Origin: Azoarcus sp031556475 | GTDB lineage: Bacteria; Pseudomonadota; Gammaproteobacteria; Burkholderiales; Rhodocyclaceae | Direction: 5' to 3' | Length of the DNA stretch: 64,000 bases | Assembly: GCA_031556475.1 (NCBI GenBank) | Contig: JAVBSY010000052.1 | Coordinates: 17,479-81,478 of the forward strand | Part shown: positions 1 through 9,560 of the stretch, piece by piece | Layout of the letters: the number at the start of each line of letters is the position of its first letter | How positions within the stretch are numbered: the first letter of the stretch is position 1 | Notes under the pieces: model-generated | Seen by the model: only the letters and a program-made list of their open reading frames with translations | Told to the model about the DNA's origin: nothing | The model's database searches: none | Translations under genes and position numbers: made by a program

Positions 1-596
1 GCATCCAGCACCGCCAGATTTCGACCGATCGCCTCATCGAAGCTGATGCGGTGATAGCGCTGCGCCTGCGGGTCTTTCTTCGGGTCGGCGGTATATACGC
101 CATCGACCTTGGTCGCCTTGAGCACGATCTGGGCGCCGATCTCGGCACCGCGCAGGGCGGCGGCGGTATCGGTGGTAAAAAACGGGTTGCCGGTGTCGGC
201 AGCGAAAATCACTACCCGCCCCTCTTCGAGATGACGGATGGCACGGCCACGAATGTAGGGCTCCACGACCTGATCGATGCGCAACGCAGACTGTACGCGC
301 GCCTCGACATCGCTGCGGCGCATCGCGTCGGCCAGCGCAATCGCGTTCATGACCGTGGCAAGCATGCCCATGTAATCGGCGGTGGCCCGGTCCATGCCGG
401 AAGCCGCCCCCTTCATGCCACGAAAAATGTTGCCGCCACCGATCACCACACCAACCTGTACGCCGAGACGAACCACTTCGGCGATCTCGGAAACGATGCG
501 GGCGATCACATCCTCGTTGATGCCATAGGCATCATCACCCATCAGAGCCTCGCCCGAGAGCTTGAGCAGGATGCGCTTGTACGCGGCGGCGGACAT
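1..596 (-). CDS. pyrH: UMP kinase, 3' end cut by the window edge
   Basis: Phosphorylates UMP to UDP in the cytoplasm, the first committed step from UMP to the other pyrimidine nucleotides. About 198 N-terminal residues of the usual ~240 are visible; the gene runs off the left edge. The start of the amino-acid kinase fold is clear: KLSGEAL at residues 12-18 and the glycine-rich GGGNIFRG loop at 53-60, with VDGVYTADP near residue 165. The start is the ATG at 594-596, 16 bases downstream of the tsf stop. It is the third gene of the leftward rpsB-tsf-pyrH operon, a conserved order in proteobacteria. The bacterial hexameric enzyme is normally activated by GTP and inhibited by UTP (family knowledge). 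Confidence 0.96.
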   Translation of the reverse strand, partial: MSAAAYKRILLKLSGEALMGDDAYGINEDVIARIVSEIAEVVRLGVQVGVVIGGGNIFRGMKGAASGMDRATADYMGMLATVMNAIALADAMRRSDVEARVQSALRIDQVVEPYIRGRAIRHLEEGRVVIFAADTGNPFFTTDTAAALRGAEIGAQIVLKATKVDGVYTADPKKDPQAQRYHRISFDEAIGRNLAVLD

Positions 597-612
597 TTTT
601 TGACAGGCCTCG

Positions 613-1503
613 TTATTTCTTGGCGGCAGCGGCAGCTTGCGCGGCCACTTCGGCGGCAAAATCGTCCGTACGCTTCTCGATACCCTCACCGACTACGTAC
701 AGCGAGAAGGCGGCAACCGACGCGCTGCGCGCTTTCAGCAACGCCTCGACGGTCTGCTTGTCGTCCTTGACGAAAGGCTGGCCGAGCAGAGTCACTTCCT
801 TGAGGAATTTCTGCACGGTTCCTTCCGCGATCTTCTCCAGCATCGCTTCGGGCTTGCCTGCCTCGCGCGCCTTCTCCACCGCGATGCGGCGTTCGGCTTC
901 GATCGAATCGGCCGACACGCCGGAAGCATCCAGCGACTTCGGTTTGCTGGCAGCGATATGCATCGCCAGATCCTTCGCCAGTTGCTCGTCGCCACCAACG
1001 ACGTCGATCAGCACACCGATCCTGGCGCCGGCGTGGATATAGCTCGCGACACGTCCCTTCGCCTCGGTACGGACGAAGCGGCGCACGGTGATATTCTCAC
1101 CGATCTTGCCAACCAGAGCGGTACGCACTTGCTCGACGCTCTGGCCATTCAGTTCCAGCGCGGACAGCGCGGCAACGTCAGCCGGATTACGCGTGGCGAC
1201 CAGCCCTGCGAGCGACGCGGCGAGTGCGATGAAATCGTCGTTCTTGGCGACGAAATCGGTTTCGCAGTTCAACTCGACCATCGCGCCGAGCTTGCCGTCG
1301 GCTGCCAGATGAACACCGACGATCCCTTCGGCGGTGATACGGGCAGCGGCCTTCGAAGCCTTGTTGCCCAGCTTGATGCGCAGAATTTCCTCGGCCTTGA
1401 CGATGTCGCCGGCGGCTTCGGTCAGCGCCTTCTTGCACTCCATCATCGGCGCATCGGTTTTCTCGCGCAGTTCCTTGACCATGCTTGCGGTAATTTCCGC
1501 CAT
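613..1503 (-). CDS. tsf: Elongation factor Ts
   Basis: Guanine nucleotide exchange factor that recycles EF-Tu-GDP to EF-Tu-GTP during translation. The 296 residues match the usual proteobacterial length (about 283-300). The N-terminal UBA-like module carries the family signature TDAPMMECKKAL near residues 16-27, and the core contains TDFVAKNDDF near residue 80, the region that contacts EF-Tu. The C-terminus ends in an alanine- and lysine-rich tail. It lies 152 bases downstream of rpsB, in a spacer with no gene, and directly before pyrH. Co-transcription from the rpsB promoter is expected. Confidence 0.97.
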   Translation of the reverse strand: MAEITASMVKELREKTDAPMMECKKALTEAAGDIVKAEEILRIKLGNKASKAAARITAEGIVGVHLAADGKLGAMVELNCETDFVAKNDDFIALAASLAGLVATRNPADVAALSALELNGQSVEQVRTALVGKIGENITVRRFVRTEAKGRVASYIHAGARIGVLIDVVGGDEQLAKDLAMHIAASKPKSLDASGVSADSIEAERRIAVEKAREAGKPEAMLEKIAEGTVQKFLKEVTLLGQPFVKDDKQTVEALLKARSASVAAFSLYVVGEGIEKRTDDFAAEVAAQAAAAAKK

Positions 1504-1655
1504 GCTAACTCCTGAAATCTTCGTTCAAATCCGGCGGCGGCCTATTCTTGCCCGATCATCCGGCCAAATGCTTCTGCCAACGGCCGCCACCCAAACCCAC
1601 GCCTGATCCCGGACATGCTCAAGCACACAAAGCCACCGGGATCCGGACCACTCTA

Positions 1656-2414
1656 TCAGGCCTGCGCTTCCTGAGCGCCGTCTTCTTCGACTTCGACGAA
1701 CTCGTCGGTACCCGCGGTGACGATTTCCTGCAGCGCCTGGCTACGCCCTTCCAGCACCGCATCGGCAACGCCGCGCGCATACAGACGGATGGCGCGGGAC
1801 GAATCGTCGTTGCCCGGAATGACGTAGTCGACGCTGTCCGGCGAGTGGTTGGTATCAACCACGGCCACGATCGGAATACCGAGCTTTTTCGCTTCGGTCA
1901 CGGCGATCTTGTGATAGCCGACGTCGACGACGAACAGCGCATCCGGCAAACCGCCCATATCCTTGATGCCGCCGATGCTCTTCTGCAGCTTCTCGAGGTC
2001 GCGCGTCACCGTCAGCGCCTCACGCTTGGGCAGGCGATCGAGTGTGCCATCTTCCACCATCGCCTCGATCTCCTTCAGGCGCTTGATGGACTGCTTGACG
2101 GTCTTGAAGTTGGTCAGCATGCCGCCGAGCCAGCGCTCGTCAACGTAGGGCATGCCGGCGCGGCGTGCTTCTTCCGCGATGATTTCGCGGGCCTGGCGCT
2201 TGGTGCTGACAAACAGCACGGTGCCGCGATTGGAGGCGAGCTTGCGCACGAAATTCATCGCCTCGGTGTATTTGACCATCGTCTTTTCGAGATTGACGAT
2301 GTGAATCTTGTTGCGCTGGCCAAAAATGTACGGGGCCATGCGCGGGTTCCAGAAACGGGTCTGGTGGCCGAAATGGACGCCCGCTTCGAGCATCTGACGC
2401 ATCGTGACAGTCAT
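1656..2414 (-). CDS. rpsB: 30S ribosomal protein S2
   Basis: Structural protein of the small ribosomal subunit, bound near the head-body junction and needed for S1 docking. The 252 residues show the S2 N-terminal signature (MRQMLEAGVHFGHQTRFWNP) and the typical HIVNLEKT and FVSTKRQAREI blocks. The C-terminus is acidic, as is common in betaproteobacteria. It is first in the rpsB-tsf-pyrH operon. In other proteobacteria S2 represses its own mRNA through the leader; a leader of about 215 bases is present here, but I did not derive its fold. Confidence 0.97.
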   Translation of the reverse strand: MTVTMRQMLEAGVHFGHQTRFWNPRMAPYIFGQRNKIHIVNLEKTMVKYTEAMNFVRKLASNRGTVLFVSTKRQAREIIAEEARRAGMPYVDERWLGGMLTNFKTVKQSIKRLKEIEAMVEDGTLDRLPKREALTVTRDLEKLQKSIGGIKDMGGLPDALFVVDVGYHKIAVTEAKKLGIPIVAVVDTNHSPDSVDYVIPGNDDSSRAIRLYARGVADAVLEGRSQALQEIVTAGTDEFVEVEEDGAQEAQA

Positions 2415-2635
2415 GTACTACTCCAAATTCAAAAGGGTTTTGACCTCCGCTCAACGGGGCGCCGGCCTCATTCGTTCTCCCTCGAGGAACTTCCCTTCCA
2501 CAAGGAACTCTGCATGAAACCCGCGCCACTGTCGCTTGCAGCCTTGTCGACCGCCAGCGAACCCTCGCTGCCCTTGAGACGCAGGGCGTACGATGAGCGT
2601 GTGTATTTTTGCCCGCAGTTACGGACAAGCCGAGA

Positions 2636-2665
2636 ATGATAGCATCGCCGTATGATGTCTCTCAA
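2636..2665 (-). promoter_or_regulatory. Sigma-70 type promoter for rpsB-tsf-pyrH
   Basis: On the minus strand a TTGAGA (-35, 2660-2665) and a TATCAT (-10, 2636-2641) are separated by 18 bases. Five of six bases match the consensus in the -10 and four of six in the -35. Transcription would start near 2629, giving a 5' leader of about 215 bases before rpsB. The rest of the 2415-2782 gap between divergent rpsB and map holds this leader and the upstream region of map; I see no gene there. Confidence 0.6.
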
Positions 2666-2782
2666 GGCGGAGTACCCAACCCCGGCCTGACTCCACTTTC
2701 ACCCACCGCTCGATCCCGGCTCGTTTGCCCTGCTTGACCGCATACGCTAGCCTTTCCCACTTTCGCACACTCAGCCCGCCCC

Positions 2783-3601
2783 ATGAGCATTGTCATCAAG
2801 ACACCACAGGAAATCGAAAGAATGCGCGAGGCGTGCCGCCTGGCCGCCGAGGTTCTCGACTACATCGAACCGTTTGTCCAAGCGGGCACGACCACGGGCG
2901 AACTGGATCGCCTGTGCCACGAATACATGGTCAACACCCAAGGCACCGTGCCCGCGCCGCTCAATTACGCGCCGCCCGGCTACAAGCCCTACCCGAAATC
3001 CATCTGCACTTCGGTCAACCATCAGGTCTGTCACGGCATTCCGGGCGACAAGGCACTGAAAAAAGGCGATATCGTCAATATCGACATCACCGTCATCACC
3101 AAGGACGGTTTCCACGGTGACACCAGCCGCATGTTCATCGTCGGACCCGACGCCCCCATCCTTGCCAAGCGTCTGTGCCAGGTCACGTTCGAGTGCATGT
3201 GGCTGGGCATCGCCGCGGTGCGCCCGGGCGGACATCTCGGCGACATCGGCGCGACGATCCAGAAGCACGCCGAGGGCAACGGCTTTTCCGTCGTCCGCGA
3301 ATTCTGCGGACATGGCCTCGGGCGCAAATTCCACGAAGAACCGCAGGTGCTGCACTACGGCAAGGCCGGTACCGGCGTCGAGCTTCAGCCGGGAATGATC
3401 TTCACCATCGAACCCATGATCAACGCGGGAAAGGCCGCCATCTCCGAACTGCCCGACGGCTGGACCATCGTAACCAAGGACCGCAGCCTGTCCGCACAGT
3501 GGGAGCACGCTGTGCTCGTCACCGAGACAGGCGTGGAAGTGCTCACCGTATCGGCCAAAAGCGCGCCACCGCCACCGCTTGTCGCGGCCCGCTTCGCCTG
3601 A
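2783..3601 (+). CDS. map: Methionine aminopeptidase, type I
   Basis: Removes the initiator methionine from nascent proteins in the cytoplasm. All five metal ligands of the pita-bread fold are present: Asp101, Asp113, His177 (in GHGLG), Glu210 (in IEPM) and Glu241 (in WEHAV), with the catalytic-site His84 in CHGIPG. Their spacing equals that of the E. coli enzyme shifted by four to six residues. At 272 residues it is slightly longer than usual because of a proline-rich tail (SAPPPPLVAARFA). It faces away from rpsB, a common arrangement, and is followed after 12 bases by glnD, so the two are probably co-transcribed. Confidence 0.96.
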   Translation: MSIVIKTPQEIERMREACRLAAEVLDYIEPFVQAGTTTGELDRLCHEYMVNTQGTVPAPLNYAPPGYKPYPKSICTSVNHQVCHGIPGDKALKKGDIVNIDITVITKDGFHGDTSRMFIVGPDAPILAKRLCQVTFECMWLGIAAVRPGGHLGDIGATIQKHAEGNGFSVVREFCGHGLGRKFHEEPQVLHYGKAGTGVELQPGMIFTIEPMINAGKAAISELPDGWTIVTKDRSLSAQWEHAVLVTETGVEVLTVSAKSAPPPPLVAARFA

Positions 3602-3613
3602 GCGACCCCCAAC

Positions 3614-6193
3614 ATGACGCCCGCCGCCACCGACGCCCTGCAAGACGCCATCGGCAGCGAGCGGGCGCTCTTGATCGAAGGCGGCGCGGCATTGCGCCAG
3701 GCCTACGAAGCAAATCGCCTCACCCCCCCTTTGCTGACCGGGCGGACAAAGCTCGTCGACGGCGCGCTTGCCCGCCTGTGGCAACACTGTGGCATGCCCG
3801 TCAAAGCGGCGCTGGTAGCGGTCGGGGGGTATGGCCGGGGCGAGCTCTACCCGCATTCCGATGTCGACGTACTGATTCTGCTGCCCGAATCGGCCAACGG
3901 CATCGTCCTGGCCCCCCTGGTGACATTGGTCGGCGCTTTATGGGACATAGGGCTGGCGATCGGCCATAGCGTGCGCTCCGTCGACGAATGCCTCGAAGCC
4001 GCGGCCAACGACATCACGATCCAGACGAATCTGCTCGAATCGCGCCTGCTCACCGGCGACACCACCTTGTTCAACGCCTTTGCTTCCCGCTACCGCGCGC
4101 AACTCGACTCGCGCGCTTTTTTCAAGGCCAAGCAACTCGAACAGGACCAACGCCATACCCGCTACCACGACACGCCTTTCGAGCTGGAACCGAACTGCAA
4201 GGAAAGCCCAGGCGGCCTGCGCGATATTCAGATGCTGGGCTGGATCGCCCGTTCCATGGATATCGGCCACCGCTGGCGCGACCTCGCACGCCAGCGCCTG
4301 ATTACCAGTAGCGAGGCCAACGAACTGCGCGACGTCGAACGCTTCCTGCAACACGTGCGCATCCGTCTGCACTACCTCGCGGGCCGCGCCGAGGATCGTT
4401 TGCTGTTCGACCATCAGGAACGGCTCGCCCGCCTCCTGGGGTTCGAAGCCACCGCCACCAAACGCGCCTCCGAAGTGTTCATGCGGCGCTATTACCTGAA
4501 CGCCAAGAAAGTCACCCAGCTCAATACGATCCTGCTGCAAAACTACGGCGCGGCGATTTTCCCTCTCCGGGGCGGTGCGCCCATCGTCATCAATGCACGC
4601 TTTCAAACCGTGCGCGAATTGCTCGACATGCGTGACGAGGACACCTTCGAACGCCATCCGTCGGCACTGCTCGAATGCTTTCTGCTATTGCAGCAGCGTG
4701 GCGAACTGAAAGGCATGACCGCGCGCACGCTGCGCGCACTGTGGCTGAACCGCCACCTGATCAACGCCGATTTTCGCGCCGACCCGGCAAACCGGGCCCT
4801 GTTCCTGGAGATTCTCCAGCAACGGCGCAACGTCGTGCGCGAACTCCGGCGCATGGCCAAATACGGCATCCTGTCGCGCTATCTGCCGGCCTGGCAAAGA
4901 ATCATCGGCCAGATGCAGCACGACCTGTTCCACGTCTATACGGTGGACCAGCACATCCTGATGGTGTTGCGCAACATACGCTGTTTCTCGCTCGGCGAAT
5001 ACGCGCACGAATACCCGCTGATGACCCGGCTCATCCTTGGTTTCGAGCGCCACTGGCTGTTGCATATCGCCGCGTTGTTCCACGATATCGCCAAGGGCCG
5101 CGGCGGCGACCATTCCAAGCTGGGCATGCAGGACGCGCGCGCCTTCTGCGAAAGCCACGGCCTGCCCGCGGGAGACACCGAACTGGTCGTCTGGCTGATC
5201 GAACAGCACCTGACCATGTCGCGCGTGGCGCAGAAGGAAGACACTTCCGACCCCAACGTCATCCGGCGCTTCGCCGACATCGTCGGGGACGAACGCCGTC
5301 TCGTAGGGCTTTATCTCCTCACCCACGCGGACATCCGCGGCACCAGTCCGAAAGTATGGAACGGCTGGAAAGACAAGCTGCTGGAAGACCTCTTCTTCGC
5401 CACCCAGCGCCTGCTGCGCGGCGCCACGCCACAGCAAGCGCTCGGGCTGGACGACCGCCAGGAGGACGCGCGCAGCCTGCTGCGCTACCACGGCCTGCGG
5501 CCGGGCGTCGAGGAAGCGCTCTGGGCCGAACTCGACCCCGTGTACTTCATGCGCCACTCCGCGGAGGAAATCGCCTGGCACACCCGGCTGCTCTATTTCC
5601 GCACCCAGGCCGATGAGCCGGTCGTGAAAGCGCGCGTATCGGAAGGCGAGGAAGGCCTGCAGGTAATGGTCTTCACCCGCGACCAAAAAGACCTGTTCGT
5701 GCGCCTGACCGGCTTTTTCGGCCACATAGGTTTCACCATCCTGGACGCCAAGGTCCACACCACGCGCCACGGTTACGCGCTCGACAGCTTCATGCTGCAA
5801 GACCCCGGCAATGCCGTTCCATACCGCGACATCGTCATCCTGATCGAGCATGAGCTGAGCACGCGACTGCTCAAGCACGAAGCGCCGGAACGGCCGTCGA
5901 AAGGGCGTCTGTCACGCCACGTCAGACACTTTCCGATCACCCCGGAAGTCAATATCCGGCCCGACGATGCCCGCCAGCACTACATCCTTTCGCTGACGGC
6001 GGCCGACCGCCCCGGCCTGCTCTTCGACGTCGCCGAAGTGCTGGTGAAATACGACATCGGCCTGCAAGCCGCCAAAATCGCCACGCTGGGCGAGCGGGTG
6101 GAAGACACCTTTCTGCTTTATGGCGAATGCCTGACGCAGGATGCGGAAGTCGTGCGGGTCGAACGCGAACTGCTCGAACGCCTGCAGATATAG
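3614..6193 (+). CDS. glnD: Bifunctional PII uridylyltransferase / uridylyl-removing enzyme
   Basis: Senses glutamine and controls nitrogen metabolism by adding UMP to, or removing it from, PII proteins. The order of domains is complete over 859 residues. A nucleotidyltransferase motif GGYGRGEL begins at residue 71, with catalytic Asp83 and Asp85 in HSDVDVL. An HD hydrolase motif (LFHDIAKGRGGDH) lies in the middle. Two C-terminal ACT domains, near 680-750 and 785-855, are the glutamine sensors. The gene lies 12 bases after map. Through PII and NtrBC it would govern the sigma-54 urea locus that starts at 23.7 kb; that link is inferred from family knowledge. Confidence 0.97.
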   Translation: MTPAATDALQDAIGSERALLIEGGAALRQAYEANRLTPPLLTGRTKLVDGALARLWQHCGMPVKAALVAVGGYGRGELYPHSDVDVLILLPESANGIVLAPLVTLVGALWDIGLAIGHSVRSVDECLEAAANDITIQTNLLESRLLTGDTTLFNAFASRYRAQLDSRAFFKAKQLEQDQRHTRYHDTPFELEPNCKESPGGLRDIQMLGWIARSMDIGHRWRDLARQRLITSSEANELRDVERFLQHVRIRLHYLAGRAEDRLLFDHQERLARLLGFEATATKRASEVFMRRYYLNAKKVTQLNTILLQNYGAAIFPLRGGAPIVINARFQTVRELLDMRDEDTFERHPSALLECFLLLQQRGELKGMTARTLRALWLNRHLINADFRADPANRALFLEILQQRRNVVRELRRMAKYGILSRYLPAWQRIIGQMQHDLFHVYTVDQHILMVLRNIRCFSLGEYAHEYPLMTRLILGFERHWLLHIAALFHDIAKGRGGDHSKLGMQDARAFCESHGLPAGDTELVVWLIEQHLTMSRVAQKEDTSDPNVIRRFADIVGDERRLVGLYLLTHADIRGTSPKVWNGWKDKLLEDLFFATQRLLRGATPQQALGLDDRQEDARSLLRYHGLRPGVEEALWAELDPVYFMRHSAEEIAWHTRLLYFRTQADEPVVKARVSEGEEGLQVMVFTRDQKDLFVRLTGFFGHIGFTILDAKVHTTRHGYALDSFMLQDPGNAVPYRDIVILIEHELSTRLLKHEAPERPSKGRLSRHVRHFPITPEVNIRPDDARQHYILSLTAADRPGLLFDVAEVLVKYDIGLQAAKIATLGERVEDTFLLYGECLTQDAEVVRVERELLERLQI

Positions 6194-6238
6194 AAAATCC
6201 GCGGAAAAACGCGCAGACACCGCCCTTCCGACGCTTTT

Positions 6239-6760
6239 TCAGTGCCCCTTATTGCTGATGCGGTCCATCAAGGCATAAAGCACGCCGGAGAAAAGGAAAG
6301 TAACGTGGATGCCGACCATCCAGCCCAGATGGCGGTCGGTCAGGTTATCCACGTTCATGAACGCCTTCAGCAACTCGATCCCCGAAATCGCCACGATGGA
6401 ACCGATCAGTTTGATCTTGAGATCGGAAAAACCGATGTGCCCCATCCAGTCCGGACGGTCCTTGTGGTTGTGGAGATCCTCCATTTTCGAAACGAAGTTC
6501 TCGTAGCCGCTGAAAACGATGATTACGATCAGGTTCATGATCAGCGCCACATCGACCAGCGACAGCACGCCGATGATCATCTCTCCGCTGGTGGCCGTGG
6601 TGATGTTGCCAAAGAGATGGACGATCTCCTTGCCGAACTTGACCAGCATCAGCAGCAGCGCCAGCACCAGGCCGAAATACACTGGCGCCATCAACCAGCG
6701 GCTACTGAACAGCACATGTTCAAATCTGGTTTCGAGACGTTTCACGGAAGGCTGCTCCAA
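6239..6760 (-). CDS. YqhA-like integral membrane protein (UPF0114)
   Basis: Small inner-membrane protein of unknown function. The 173 residues contain three or four hydrophobic helices (around 22-42, 62-85, 112-130 and 145-165) and the recognisable family block FSSRWLMAPVYFGL near the N-terminus, followed by FSGYENFVSKM. Length fits the UPF0114/YqhA family (about 160-180). It faces glnD tail to tail across a 45-base gap, so it is a separate transcription unit. The 256 bases upstream, before the AraC gene stop, hold no gene I can recognise. Confidence 0.85.
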   Translation of the reverse strand: MEQPSVKRLETRFEHVLFSSRWLMAPVYFGLVLALLLMLVKFGKEIVHLFGNITTATSGEMIIGVLSLVDVALIMNLIVIIVFSGYENFVSKMEDLHNHKDRPDWMGHIGFSDLKIKLIGSIVAISGIELLKAFMNVDNLTDRHLGWMVGIHVTFLFSGVLYALMDRISNKGH

Positions 6761-7016
6761 CTAAAACGGGGGGGCGGATTGTACCAGCCCATGGCAAATG
6801 GCCTGTCCTCGAATGGATGTACCGACCGCACCCATGGCAACGCACGGCAATCGCCAACACGGCCCGTAAAATCGGCAATGGCGCAATTGCGTCGCAGATG
6901 CTGCCCGCCTGTTCCATTCCCGGAACTCAACAAATCGATACACTTCCCGGCCCTTCCGAACCTCTGCTGCATCGACGCGCAGAGCGCGAGGAACATCGCC
7001 AGTGCCCGGCACAAGG

Positions 7017-7922
7017 TCATATCGGCTTGAGTGGCACGAATATCTCCGTACGCAAATCCTGCGGCGCGGTGTTCTGCGGCGAGTTGTAATACACCTCGAA
7101 ACCGGGATCGTCCTCCGGCTCACGACCGCTTTGCGGCAGCCATTCCCGGTAGAGCGAACGATATGCCGGATGCAGCAGCGTGTATGGGCCTCTGACCTCG
7201 ATCGCCGCGTAGTCGGCAGCGCTGCCGATCTCGCGCAGATAAACCCGCTTGTCACGCAACAGATCGCGCACCACCAATGCGTCCGCCGTTGCGCCCGACG
7301 GCAGCGACAGGCATACCTCCATACGGCATTTTCTCGCTGGCGTAATATCCGGGTTGTCGTGACTGACGGCGCAGGCAACGCTCCTTTCCGTCATCAAGCC
7401 ATGTGCCTGCATGGCCGCCACCAGCGTTTCCCAGGCTGGATAGCACTCGTCGTAGGGGCCGGTGTAACGGACGGTGGCCACCGACATTGGCAGAAACGGC
7501 CGGATCTGCACGTCGATCGGTGGAACATCGGGCGTCAGGTGATAAAACAGCGGTCGATCGACGCTGCGGCTGCGTGCCCTTGTCAGCGTGCCGTCATCGC
7601 GCCGGTACGCGGACGGCAAAACGCCGAATTGCGCCCGAAAGGCCCGGGCAAACGCGTCGAGGCTGTCATACCCCGCGGCCAGCGCTACCTGGGTAATCGC
7701 CACGTCCAACTGCGTAAGTTGCATCGCCGCCCGTTCCAGCCGCAAACGGCGCACATAGGCGGCAACGCTTTCACCCACCAGCGCGGTAAAAATGCGGTGG
7801 AAGTGATAGGGCGAAAAACAAGCCACTGCGCTCAGCTCATCCAGATCGGGATTGTCATCCAGATGGTTTTCAATGTGCCGTAACACCCGGTTCAGGCGCT
7901 CCCGGTACGACGACGTTTCCAT
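7017..7922 (-). CDS. AraC-family regulator with GyrI-like effector domain
   Basis: Predicted transcription factor. Residues 1-105 form a double helix-turn-helix AraC DNA-binding domain, with the typical FSPYHFHRIF and AGYDSLDAFARAF segments. Residues 120-301 form a GyrI-like ligand-binding domain of the Rob/SbmC superfamily, which usually binds hydrophobic small molecules. The order HTH then GyrI is that of Rob. I prefer the ATG at 7922: an AACAGG sequence lies about 9 bases upstream, whereas an in-frame ATG at 7931 lacks a site. It diverges from a stand-alone GyrI-like gene across a 246-base AT-rich spacer, which suggests shared control. Confidence 0.88.
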   Translation of the reverse strand: METSSYRERLNRVLRHIENHLDDNPDLDELSAVACFSPYHFHRIFTALVGESVAAYVRRLRLERAAMQLTQLDVAITQVALAAGYDSLDAFARAFRAQFGVLPSAYRRDDGTLTRARSRSVDRPLFYHLTPDVPPIDVQIRPFLPMSVATVRYTGPYDECYPAWETLVAAMQAHGLMTERSVACAVSHDNPDITPARKCRMEVCLSLPSGATADALVVRDLLRDKRVYLREIGSAADYAAIEVRGPYTLLHPAYRSLYREWLPQSGREPEDDPGFEVYYNSPQNTAPQDLRTEIFVPLKPI

Positions 7923-8168
7923 GCATATCATCCTGTTTGGTCGGTCAATCACGGAACGGCACGAAAAGAAAAAGCGCAAGAAAAGTCGAGCGTTTGTCTT
8001 TGGAGTCACCGACACTGCGCCACAAGCAACGCCCTGGTTTTGTCCTGGATCCCGTGTGTGGCATTCGATTATCAAGCCATACTATACAAATTACCAGGCA
8101 CACTACGCCGCATACGAACCGCATTTCTTGTTTTTTTAGACACAATGCCTTACCGAAAGGAGAACGGC

Positions 8169-8642
8169 ATGAGCCAATACCAAGTCGCCATCGTTGAATA
8201 CCCGGCCAAACATCTGACCGGCGTAAAGGTCCGCACTACCATGCAGAAAGCACATCAGGACTGCTCCGCCCTGTGGCAAAACTTCGGCCCCCGCATGGGA
8301 GAGTTGCTGTCGGCCGGCAACGGTTGCCCGGAGTCCTATGGCGTCTCCGTGATGCTCAACGCCGAAGACTTCGACTACTGGGCCGCGTTCGAAACCGTAT
8401 CGTCCATCACCGTGCCGCCGGACATGGCCAGTCTCGACCTGCCGGCCGGGCAGTACGCGAAGTGCGCCGTGTCGAGCCTGGAAAAACTCGGCGATGGCTA
8501 CATGTATCTCTACGAGACATGGCCGAAAAGCCAGAGCGAGTACACCTTCGACGAACAGGCGCCCTGCTTCGAGCTGTACCCGGCGAACTGGCAACTGACG
8601 GACGCCTTCGAAATCTACATGCCGCTGAAGAAAAAGGCCTGA
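8169..8642 (+). CDS. GyrI-like small-molecule-binding domain protein
   Basis: Stand-alone GyrI-like/effector-binding domain protein of 157 residues, probably cytoplasmic. It has no DNA-binding region, and ends with the pattern common to the family (CFELYP ... FEIYMPLKK). The ATG at 8169 is set by an excellent ribosome site, AAAGGAG, six bases upstream; the frame remains open further upstream but without a site. It lies divergent to an AraC regulator that carries the same kind of domain. It may buffer or hand over the regulator's ligand, or degrade it, as some GyrI-like proteins do (inference). The next gene follows after 27 bases. Confidence 0.8.
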   Translation: MSQYQVAIVEYPAKHLTGVKVRTTMQKAHQDCSALWQNFGPRMGELLSAGNGCPESYGVSVMLNAEDFDYWAAFETVSSITVPPDMASLDLPAGQYAKCAVSSLEKLGDGYMYLYETWPKSQSEYTFDEQAPCFELYPANWQLTDAFEIYMPLKKKA

Positions 8643-8669
8643 ACTGACAACCATCCGGGAAAAATCGCC

Positions 8670-9386
8670 ATGAACGGTATCGTGGCCGACGTGCGCAGCC
8701 AGTTGCAAAGCAGCAGCGACGACAAGACCCAGGCGAGCGCACAACGCTTTTTCAAGGAACCGATCACCACGCACGGCGTAAAAAGCGCCACGGTGGTGAA
8801 AATCGCCAAACAGGCGCTTGCCCGGCTCGAAGGCAAGCCGAAAAAGGAGGTCTTCGCCTTGTGCGAAGACCTCTGGCGATCCGGCTATCTGGAAGAAGGC
8901 AGCGTCGCCTGCCTTTGGGCATACAGCCTACGCGGGCAGTACGAACCGGATGATTTCGGCACCTTCAAACACTGGGTGACGCATTACGTCCGCAACTGGG
9001 CGGCCTGCGACACCCTGTGCAACCACACCATCGGCGCGTTCATTGAAACGTACCCGCGGTACATCGAGGAACTGAAACGCTGGACCACCTCGGACAATCG
9101 CTGGCACAGGCGCGCCGCCGCCGTCACCCTGATTCTCCCGGCCCGCAAGGGGCTGTTTCTGGAAGACATTTTCGAGATCGCAGCCAAGCTGCTGACCGAT
9201 CCCGACGATCTGGTGCAAAAAGGTTATGGCTGGATGCTCAAGGCAGCCAGCGAGGCGCATCCCAAGGAAGTGTTCGATTATCTGATGAGTAAAAAAGACA
9301 TGATGCCGCGCACCGCTTTTCGCTATGCGCTGGAGAAAATGCCTGCCGATTGGCGGGCAAAAGCCATGAGGAAAGAACGCACCTGA
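8670..9386 (+). CDS. AlkD-like HEAT-repeat DNA alkylation repair protein
   Basis: Resembles the AlkC/AlkD DNA glycosylase superfamily, which excises N3- and N7-alkylated bases without base flipping. The 238 residues are almost entirely helical, with HEAT-like repeats. Family hallmarks seen are TTHGVKSATVVKIAK near residue 32, CDTLCNH near 113 and the basic WHRRAAAVTLILPARKG block near 146, where AlkD places the conserved Trp/Arg pair. It follows the GyrI-like gene by 27 bases and is probably co-transcribed, so the locus may be a small chemical-stress module. Substrate specificity cannot be read from the sequence. Confidence 0.82.
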   Translation: MNGIVADVRSQLQSSSDDKTQASAQRFFKEPITTHGVKSATVVKIAKQALARLEGKPKKEVFALCEDLWRSGYLEEGSVACLWAYSLRGQYEPDDFGTFKHWVTHYVRNWAACDTLCNHTIGAFIETYPRYIEELKRWTTSDNRWHRRAAAVTLILPARKGLFLEDIFEIAAKLLTDPDDLVQKGYGWMLKAASEAHPKEVFDYLMSKKDMMPRTAFRYALEKMPADWRAKAMRKERT

Positions 9387-9560
9387 ACGTCGGGCAGGAA
9401 TGCCTCCTCCGGCAAGCCGGGCATGTATCGCGCAATATCCGTGTCATTCCCGGTCACAGGCAGGTCGGCGGACAAGGACTGCCACAACGCACCCCGATTT
9501 GCTGCTCGAAAAACTGAAGCGGAATTAGAATCGGTTCTTTCGACGCCAGAACGCTCGACC

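Noticed and set aside
2415..2628. Terminator or small gene in the rpsB leader
   Set aside because: No stem with a T-run and no credible frame; best explained as the untranslated leader.
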